A DNA stretch of 64,000 bases from Curtobacterium aurantiacum (lineage in GTDB: Bacteria; Actinomycetota; Actinomycetes; Actinomycetales; Microbacteriaceae), in NCBI RefSeq assembly GCF_018598555.1, contig NZ_JAHEWN010000008.1:1-64000 (forward strand). The letters run 5' to 3'. Position numbers and translations under genes: made by a program. Shown piece by piece: positions 58,216 through 64,000 of this stretch. The notes beneath the pieces are model-generated. The model ran no database searches, was not told the DNA's origin, and saw only the letters and a list, made by a program, of their open reading frames with translations. Position 1 is the stretch's first letter. Every line of letters begins with the position of its first letter.

Positions 58216-58926
58216 ATGACAGTCATCGCAGTGATCGGCACCGGCAAGGTGGGAGCGGGGTTCGCGCAGGCGGCCGTCGCCGCTGGCCACAGTGTCGTCC
58301 TCGCCAACTCGCGCGGCCCGGAGAGCCTGTCCGAGATCGTGGCCGCACTCGGTGAGCGGGCATCCGCGGACACCGTGATCGGGGCTGCGGAGCAGGCGGA
58401 CATGCTGCTGCTCGCCGTCCCGCTGCACCGGTACGACCAGCTCCCGCCTGCTGCGCTCGACGGCCGGATCGTCATGGACGCGGGCAACTACTACACCGAC
58501 TGGTCCGGGCGCATCGAAGCGCTCGACGACGAGTCGACCACCACGTCGGAACTCCTGCAGGCTTCGTTCCCGGCCGCTCGTGTGGTGAAGGCGTTCAACA
58601 GCATCTACGCCGAGGAGATCGCCACGGACGCACGTCCGGGCGGAGGACCCCGGCGAGCGCTGCCCGTCGCGAGCGACGACGCCGCAGCCAAGGACACCGT
58701 CAGCGAGCTCATCCGGAGCATCGGCTTCGACGTCGTGGACGCCGGTCCGCTCCGCGAGGGCTGGAGGTTCCAACGCGGAACGCCGGCGTACGTCGTCCCG
58801 CTGACCGCCACCGAACTCGTGGGGGCACTGGCCGACGCACGCCGCTACCGGGACATGGAGGCGGACGACGTCGTCTCGCGTCGGACGCACCGGATGCCGC
58901 ACGCCGAGACGGAGACGGACCGCTGA
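58216..58926 (+). CDS. NADPH-dependent F420 reductase-like oxidoreductase (paralogue)
   Basis: This 236-residue protein is a paralogue of the protein at 21782: IGTGKVGAGFAQAA, LANSRGPESLSEI, DAGNYYTDWSG and KAFNSIYAEEI match the same positions. It has a charged tail of about 25 residues after the conserved end (RRTHRMPHAETETDR). The ATG at 58216 follows AGGAG. It carries the TACGTC motif in its promoter, as the other copy does, so both may answer the same signal. Confidence 0.87.
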   Translation: MTVIAVIGTGKVGAGFAQAAVAAGHSVVLANSRGPESLSEIVAALGERASADTVIGAAEQADMLLLAVPLHRYDQLPPAALDGRIVMDAGNYYTDWSGRIEALDDESTTTSELLQASFPAARVVKAFNSIYAEEIATDARPGGGPRRALPVASDDAAAKDTVSELIRSIGFDVVDAGPLREGWRFQRGTPAYVVPLTATELVGALADARRYRDMEADDVVSRRTHRMPHAETETDR

Positions 58927-59061
58927 CGCAACCGGGCGACGCGATGGCACCCCTGCAACCGCCGACTCCGGGGTGTCCCCTCGGCCACACGACACGCCCG
59001 ACGGCGACCCCTCTGTGAGGATGTCCCCTCCGTGCACACTGCGCAAGTGAAGGGGGTGGAC

Positions 59062-59601
59062 ATGAACCGATCAGCCGAGCCGGACAGCGCGCTCGTGGCG
59101 GCAGCAGCGCGCGGCGACCGCAGTGCGGTCACCGCGTTGTTCGACCGTCACGCCGAGACCATGACCCGGTACACGTGGGCACTGGTCACGCGGCGCATGG
59201 ACGTCGAGGAGATCGTGCAGGACGCGTTCCTGACCCTGTGGCAGAAGGCCGACACCGTGGAGGTCCCCGGGGAGTCACTCCTGCCGTGGCTGCTCGTCGT
59301 GTGCCGGAACCACGCCGCGAACTTGCGGCGACAGCAGCGGCGGCACGAGGGTGTCGACCTGCCCGACGAGCTCGCAGCGCCCGAACCGGACGACGACGCC
59401 CGCGAACGGCTGCGGTGGGTCCGCGCCGAGATCGACGCGCTCGCACCACTCGATCGCCAGGTGTGCGAGCTCTGCCTCATCGAGGGCCGCTCCTACGCCG
59501 AGGCCGCCGACCTGCTCGGCATGAGCGTCGGCGCCGTCACCCAGCGCGTGTGGCGGTCCCGTGCACGGATCAAGAAGGCGGTGACGAACGATGAACGATG
59601 A
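59062..59601 (+). CDS. ECF RNA polymerase sigma factor
   Basis: This 179-residue protein has sigma region 2 (about 15-85, ALFDRHAETMTRYTWALV, VQDAFLTLWQKAD) and region 4 (about 120-172, LAPLDRQVCELCLIEGRSYAEAADLLGMSVGAVTQRV). No zinc anti-sigma gene is next to it, but a membrane protein starts 11 nt before its stop. AAGGGGG supports the ATG at 59062 over GTG codons upstream. TGTCCCCTC occurs twice in the preceding gap (58974, 59022). Confidence 0.9.
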   Translation: MNRSAEPDSALVAAAARGDRSAVTALFDRHAETMTRYTWALVTRRMDVEEIVQDAFLTLWQKADTVEVPGESLLPWLLVVCRNHAANLRRQQRRHEGVDLPDELAAPEPDDDARERLRWVRAEIDALAPLDRQVCELCLIEGRSYAEAADLLGMSVGAVTQRVWRSRARIKKAVTNDER

Positions 59602-60406
59602 ACGACGAACCGACCACGGGTCCCCGATGAGCAACGAGCCGCCCGGAGGCGACGAGATGCAGCGGATGCTCGCCGGCATGCGGCAGCAGGTTGTCACGGG
59701 CATGCACGACAAGCCCCGCCCGGCCGCCAAACACCGTCGCGTCGGCCTCATCGTGGCGCTGATCGGCGTGCTCGGCATCGGCACCGCGAGCGGTTCGGTG
59801 GCGCTCGGACTCGTTCCGACGCCCTTCGCCGCAGCACCGGCACCCGTGCCGTCTTCTGCACCGCCGACACCGGCACCGACCGGGTCACCGTCACCGTCCG
59901 CGGCCCGCATCACGCCGACCCCCGCGCCAGCCGACACCACGGCGACGATCCCAGGGGCGTGCACCGACGCCGTGCCGGCCGCCGATGCTCCGCGCTTGTT
60001 CGGTTCGCTGGAGATCACCCAGTTCCGCCCCCAGGTACCGGGCGGAAGGACCGACTACTACATCGACCCCGAGATCCCGTTCAAGGAGGACGCGGAGCTG
60101 GTCTGTTCCTGGACACCGGGCGGTACCTCCGAGGGCGACGAGGGGCTGTTCCTCGAGATGGGTACGGCAGACCGCGCCGTCCTCCAGGCTCGGCTGCAGG
60201 CCCTCGCCGGCAAGGACTGGACCTGCACCGACACGCTCGGCGGACGTTCCTGCCAGCACACCGAGACGTCGATGTACTACTCGGATCAGGTGGAGACGAC
60301 GCACACGTTCTTCGTGCGCGGCGACACCTGGGTCTCGATCACGCAGTCGAACGTCCCGACCGACGGCCTCCTGAAGGCGCTCGTCCAGCAGACCTGGACG
60401 GACTGA
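59591..60406 (+). CDS. Membrane protein coupled to ECF sigma factor (anti-sigma candidate)
   Basis: This 271-residue protein has a cytoplasmic N-terminus of about 50 residues, one membrane segment (about 51-73), a proline/alanine/serine/threonine linker (74-120) and an extracytoplasmic domain (about 123-271) with four cysteines (CTDAV, CSWTPG, CTDTL, CQHTE) that can form two disulfides. It lacks the HxxxCxxC zinc motif of common anti-sigma factors. The start overlaps the sigma gene by 11 nt. The topology, not the motif, suggests an anti-sigma or sensor role. Confidence 0.72.
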   Translation: MNDERRTDHGSPMSNEPPGGDEMQRMLAGMRQQVVTGMHDKPRPAAKHRRVGLIVALIGVLGIGTASGSVALGLVPTPFAAAPAPVPSSAPPTPAPTGSPSPSAARITPTPAPADTTATIPGACTDAVPAADAPRLFGSLEITQFRPQVPGGRTDYYIDPEIPFKEDAELVCSWTPGGTSEGDEGLFLEMGTADRAVLQARLQALAGKDWTCTDTLGGRSCQHTETSMYYSDQVETTHTFFVRGDTWVSITQSNVPTDGLLKALVQQTWTD

Positions 60407-60408
60407 CC

Positions 60409-60456
60409 GACGGACTGGAGGCACGCTGCCAGCTGGCACCGTGCCTCCAGTCCGTC
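60409..60456. repeat. Family A palindrome (CTGGAGG subtype), one mismatch
   Basis: The 24-nt arms meet at GCCAG|CTGGC between the convergent membrane-protein and CorA genes. Confidence 0.8.
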
Positions 60457-60467
60457 GTCACGCACGC

Positions 60468-61538
60468 TCAGAGCCAGTGCTTCCGCTTGAACACCGCCCA
60501 CAGCACGACCGCCAGCAGGACCATCGCGACGATCGCCGCCGGGTACCCCCACGCCCACCGCAGCTCGGGCATGTGCTCGAAGTTCATGCCGTAGATCGAC
60601 GCGACCAAGGTCGGGGCGAACAGGATCGCCGCCCATGACGAGATCTTCTTCACCTCTTCGCCCTGCTCCATCGACGCACGTGCCAGCCGTCGGCTCTCCT
60701 CCCCCTGCGCCAGGCTCGCGCTGGTCATCCGGCGCATCGCGTCGTTCTGCTCCTGCGTGACCAGGGTCGAGTGCAGCGTGAGCGCGTTCTCGAGCAGTGT
60801 CCGGAACGTGTCCACCCGCTCGGTGACGCGGATCGCGTGGTCGAGGACGTTCCGCAGCTGGTTCTGCACCTCGGTGTCCGTGTCGTACTTCTGCGCACCC
60901 CGCAGCAGGGCGTTGAGCATCTCGGGCAGCGGGCCGATCGCGCGCTGGAACCCGATGACCTCGCTCAGCAGCTGGTAGATCCGCCGCGACGACGACGGGT
61001 CGACGTCGCCGTCGAACAGGTCGTCCTCGATGTCGTCGATGTCGTCCTGCAGCCCGGCGACCACGGGGGCGTAGCTGTCGATGACCTCGTCGAGGACCGC
61101 GCAGAGCACCGCCTCGGATCCGCGCCCGAGGGCTTCCGGATCGGCTTCGAGGCGCTTCCGCACGTCGGCGAGGTTCGGCCGCTCCGCCTGCCGGACGGTC
61201 ACGACGAAGTCGCGCCCGGTGAACAGGTGCACCTCACCGAACTCGACCGTCTCCTCGTCCTCGTCGTACCAGGCGGGTCGCAGCACCACGAACAGGGTGT
61301 CGCCGTAGCGCTCGAGCTTCGCCCGCTGGTGCCCCTTGTGCGCGTCCTCGACGGCGAGCGGGTGCAGCCCGAACTCGTCGGCGACGGACGCAAGCTCGGT
61401 GGCGGTCGGACGGAACAGCCCGATCCACGCCATCGCGCCCCTCCCCGCGGCGTCGAGCGCTTCGTAGGTGCGCCCGAGGTCCGCCGGGGAGTCCGTCCGG
61501 GTTCCGTTGACGTAGATGCCGTTGTCGATGAGGGCCAC
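60468..61538 (-). CDS. CorA family divalent metal ion channel
   Basis: This 356-residue protein has a long cytoplasmic funnel (1-290), a stalk helix and two C-terminal membrane segments (about 295-317 and 330-350), with the selectivity motif YGMNFEHMPE between them. It carries magnesium or cobalt/nickel/zinc. The start is GTG at 61538, 6 nt after AGGAGG. It stands alone. Confidence 0.93.
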   Translation of the reverse strand: MALIDNGIYVNGTRTDSPADLGRTYEALDAAGRGAMAWIGLFRPTATELASVADEFGLHPLAVEDAHKGHQRAKLERYGDTLFVVLRPAWYDEDEETVEFGEVHLFTGRDFVVTVRQAERPNLADVRKRLEADPEALGRGSEAVLCAVLDEVIDSYAPVVAGLQDDIDDIEDDLFDGDVDPSSSRRIYQLLSEVIGFQRAIGPLPEMLNALLRGAQKYDTDTEVQNQLRNVLDHAIRVTERVDTFRTLLENALTLHSTLVTQEQNDAMRRMTSASLAQGEESRRLARASMEQGEEVKKISSWAAILFAPTLVASIYGMNFEHMPELRWAWGYPAAIVAMVLLAVVLWAVFKRKHWL

Positions 61539-61736
61539 CGCTGTCCTCCTGGTTCCGTGGTGCGTGCGGCCCGCGGGTGGGCCGGGGTGATCGTAGCCGC
61601 GGTGCACGCGGGCAACCTGCCGATCATGCCGGAGGGCCGACGGAGCGAGCCGCTCCCCTCACGCCACGCTGACGCTGCCGGCCCGCATCCTCACGGTTCG
61701 CTGACGGTCATCGGTGCGCTCCGCGCACCCGCCCTG

Positions 61737-61742
61737 TACAGT
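61737..61742 (+). promoter_or_regulatory. Candidate -10 (TACAGT) for the DUF1023 gene
   Basis: TACAGT lies 38 nt before the GTG at 61781. No convincing -35 is seen 17-18 nt upstream (GTGCGC at best). The remaining gap from 61539 shows no further structure. Confidence 0.4.
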
Positions 61743-61780
61743 CGGGATCGCGTCGGGGAGCAGGCGCAAGGGGGATCACC

Positions 61781-63733
61781 GTGGGGGAAATCCAGTACGA
61801 CGACGCTGCAGCCGATCTGCTGGCGCAGGCGGCGTCCGGCGCTGCCGAGACGCTGCGTGGCCAGAGCGCCGCACGACGCACCGGCGTCGAGAACGCGCTC
61901 GACGACTTCGACGGTGCGTACGCGAAGCGCTTCGAGGAATCGGCGCAGATCGAAGCGGACGACCGTCCGAAGCTCGCCTCCGTGCTCGACGAGCTGAGCA
62001 CGCAGGTCGACGCGACGACGACCGCCGCCGCGAACGAACGGCAGCGGCAGGCCGACCTCGCCGCGTGGCAGGTCCGGCAGGACGAACGGGACCGGGCATC
62101 CGCCGAGGACCCGATCAGCGTCCTCCGGCTGCCCGGCATGCAGAGCTTCGACCTCAAGCCGTCCGAGATCCCGATCGCTCCGCCGAGCATCTCCGCGTCG
62201 TTCTCGGCGCGGACCCGGACGCGGACCGGCGGCGGGACGTCGGGCGGCACGAGCTCGGCCGATCCGGGGCACCTCCGGTCCTTCGCGAGCGGCTCGCGCG
62301 CACTCGACCGAGCAGCGTCCACGAAACAGACCACGCTGCGGAACGCATGGACCGGCTTCACGGCGAGCTGCGGGTGGGCGAAGATCGACGGTTCGACGTT
62401 CCTGCACGGATTCGAACGCCTGCTCGAGGAGAACGACGCGGACGCCGCCTGGGCCGACCGCATCGCCGACGCCTTCGAGCAGGCCGGAGGCCACGGGTCG
62501 ATCTCGAACGCGACCCTCGACGTCTCCGCTGCCGCCGAGCTGCCGCCGGCGTTCCAGCAGATGCTGGACCCGGACCTCTCCGCGGCCGAGGTCGCGGCAC
62601 TCTGGGCCGGACTCGGCTACTCGGCGGCGGACGCGAACGACCTCAGGGCGCTGCCGTTGCCGGTCCTGAGCGTCCTCGGCAACCTGGAGGGCGTGGACTA
62701 CTGGGCGCGGGACACCGCCAACCGGGCCGTGCTCGATGCCCGCATCCGGGCAGCGGAGCAAGAGGTGGAAGACCTCCGGTCCACGGTCGCGTACGACAAC
62801 GGGACGTCGTGGATGCTGGCGTCGGAGAACCTCGAGGCGCTGCGGGCGATCGACACCGCGAGCCAGTTCGAGCAGGGCAGCAAGGCCGGGGAACGGTTCA
62901 TCGTCTCGTTGACGGACGACGTCCCGCCCCTGGCGGCGGTGTCGGTCGGCGACCTCGACACCGCAGACAACGTCACGTGGGCCGTGCCGGGGATGGGCTC
63001 CGACACGACCGGCATGGTCGGGTGGACCGACTCCGCCCAGCACCTCTACGACCAGCAGGCGGACACCGGGCCCGAAGACCGCGCCGTGATCTCGTGGATG
63101 GGCTACAAGACCCCGCCGCAGCCGGTCGTCTCCGGCAAGCTCGACTTCGGGGTCCTCGGCAGCGACTACGCCGAGACCGGCGGTGACCAGCTCGCCGCGT
63201 CCATCCGGGGGTTGGACGCGGTCCGCCAGGACGACGGGCCCACCACGAACGTCGTCGCTCACTCCTACGGCTCGACCACGTCGGCGTACGCCCTCACTCA
63301 GAGCGGTGTGCAGGTCGACTCGTTCACCACCATCGGGTCCGCCGGGCTCCCGAACTCCATCGAGGACGCCGACGACCTCAACGCCGACCACGTGTACGCC
63401 GGACAGGCGCGGGACGTCTGGGCGATCGACCCCGAGAAGGGCGACCAGTGGGCGTGGACCGGACGACTGAGCCCCGTGCACAGCCAGGACCCGACCGATC
63501 CGGACTTCGGGGCCACCGCCTTCGGCGCGGACGGCTCGGGCGCGCTCAACCCGGTCGAGGACCACGGCACGCACACGGAGGACGAACGGGGCTACCTCGA
63601 CCCCAACACCGAGTCCCTCACCAACATCGGTTTCGCCACGACCGGGCACCCCGAGCTCATGACGGAAGCCCAGCCGAAGGGGCCGACCCGGTTCCAGGAG
63701 TCGCTCCTGGAGAATCCGCAGTGGACACTGTGA
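61781..63733 (+). CDS. Alpha/beta hydrolase, DUF1023 type, with helical N-terminus
   Basis: This 650-residue protein has an N-terminal helical region (about 1-110) with WXG100-like spacing of small and charged residues, a poorly conserved middle, and a C-terminal alpha/beta hydrolase domain (about 380-560, PF06259/DUF1023) with the nucleophile elbow VVAHSYGST. This layout is common near type VII secretion effectors of actinobacteria. No signal peptide is present. The GTG at 61781 follows AAGGGGG. The next gene, a lipoprotein, overlaps its stop by 4 nt, so they are co-expressed. Confidence 0.82.
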   Translation: MGEIQYDDAAADLLAQAASGAAETLRGQSAARRTGVENALDDFDGAYAKRFEESAQIEADDRPKLASVLDELSTQVDATTTAAANERQRQADLAAWQVRQDERDRASAEDPISVLRLPGMQSFDLKPSEIPIAPPSISASFSARTRTRTGGGTSGGTSSADPGHLRSFASGSRALDRAASTKQTTLRNAWTGFTASCGWAKIDGSTFLHGFERLLEENDADAAWADRIADAFEQAGGHGSISNATLDVSAAAELPPAFQQMLDPDLSAAEVAALWAGLGYSAADANDLRALPLPVLSVLGNLEGVDYWARDTANRAVLDARIRAAEQEVEDLRSTVAYDNGTSWMLASENLEALRAIDTASQFEQGSKAGERFIVSLTDDVPPLAAVSVGDLDTADNVTWAVPGMGSDTTGMVGWTDSAQHLYDQQADTGPEDRAVISWMGYKTPPQPVVSGKLDFGVLGSDYAETGGDQLAASIRGLDAVRQDDGPTTNVVAHSYGSTTSAYALTQSGVQVDSFTTIGSAGLPNSIEDADDLNADHVYAGQARDVWAIDPEKGDQWAWTGRLSPVHSQDPTDPDFGATAFGADGSGALNPVEDHGTHTEDERGYLDPNTESLTNIGFATTGHPELMTEAQPKGPTRFQESLLENPQWTL

Positions 63734-64000
63734 CCGTGAACGAACGATTCCGCGGCCTCGCCCGCACCAGCACCGGCGTCGCCCTCGTCCTGACAGCGGC
63801 GCTGACCATGACCGGCTGTAGCAACACCCCCGGAGGCAAGACCGTGGATCCGTCCGACGCCAAGAAGTCGATCGTCGATGTCGTCAAGGAGTCGACCGAC
63901 GCGGTCGGCGGCGACTGGACCGTCTACCGCGGCCCCGCTGCCGAGGTCTGCACGCGGTCGGGCGGCCAGGAAGGCGCCCGCTTCGTGTACATCCTGGAGC
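63730..64000 (+). CDS. Lipoprotein, partial (runs off the window)
   Basis: The frame begins GTG at 63730, overlapping the TGA of the hydrolase (63731-63733), and stays open to 64000. It encodes VTVNERFRGLARTSTG, a hydrophobic stretch, and the lipobox TMTGC, so it is an exported lipoprotein. At least 90 residues are seen; the rest is outside the window. A second GTG at 63736 is possible. Coupling to the DUF1023 hydrolase suggests a surface partner or immunity-type protein. I do not recognise the family. Confidence 0.72.
   Translation, partial: MTVNERFRGLARTSTGVALVLTAALTMTGCSNTPGGKTVDPSDAKKSIVDVVKESTDAVGGDWTVYRGPAAEVCTRSGGQEGARFVYILE

Noticed and set aside
1-64000. tRNA, rRNA or tmRNA genes
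   Set aside because: I looked at all gaps over 150 nt and saw no cloverleaf ends, T-loop sequence or rRNA-like stretch.

Overview
The window is very GC-rich, densely coded DNA with short intergenic gaps, many ATGA/GTGA overlaps between consecutive genes, and GTG or TTG starts. The gene content (GH81 and GH31 glycosidases, sugar ABC importers lacking their own ATPase, GAF-ANTAR regulators, LAL-type LuxR, glucosylglycerate-type solute genes) points to a chromosome of an actinobacterium, most likely Microbacteriaceae of the Curtobacterium type. That taxonomic call is inference. I see no rRNA, tRNA, insertion sequence, phage gene, CRISPR array or replication origin.

Layout. 1-430: 19-bp tandem repeats, a perfect 48-bp palindrome and a terminator. 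432-1767: fatty acid desaturase plus cold-shock protein operon. 1901-5659: AraC-type regulators and a tandem GAF-ANTAR pair. 5714-12572: LacI regulator convergent to a GH31/sugar ABC operon with a clear operator. 12609-14811: BCCT transporter flanked on both sides by mirror-image pairs of intergenic palindromes. 14817-21649: LtrA membrane protein and a 1820-residue secreted GH81 beta-1,3-glucanase. 21699-34203: a run of oxidoreductases, hydrolases and regulators (ArsR, MarR, LuxR-LAL), then an ABC/FtsX exporter with an MGT-type glycosyltransferase. 34214-36051: MarR and epoxide hydrolase. 35957-39001: an operon for an ER-type (Ser/His) signal peptidase and three exported proteins with SipW/TasA-like leaders, one bearing FnIII and ricin-lectin domains. 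39311-43474: MerR and TetR units with NAD(P)-dependent enzymes. 43591-48226: ROK repressor and XylFGH-like importer. 48415-53747: SPFH protein, SMP-30 lactonase, luciferase-like oxidoreductase and a glucosyl/mannosylglycerate pair. 53933-58926: SDR/monooxygenase with XRE regulator, MerR plus SulP transporter, second F420/NADP-type reductase. 59062-64000: ECF sigma factor with a membrane partner, CorA, DUF1023 hydrolase and a truncated lipoprotein.

How it fits together. The window reads as a plant- or soil-surface lifestyle: extracellular fungal/plant glucan breakdown (GH81), two sugar uptake systems under local repressors, osmotic and cold adaptation (BCCT, GpgS/GpgP-like, desaturase/Csp), detoxification enzymes under small one-component regulators, and a surface-fibre or adhesin export locus. 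Many local operators can be read directly: dyads next to ArsR, MarR, TetR, MerR and LacI genes. A TANNNT hexamer lies exactly 6 nt before the start codon of six genes, suggesting leaderless transcripts.

The most unusual structures are two families of intergenic palindromes (about ten copies of one, three of another), an 18-bp motif shared by four promoters of redox, hydrolase and transporter genes, and the SipW-like export operon.
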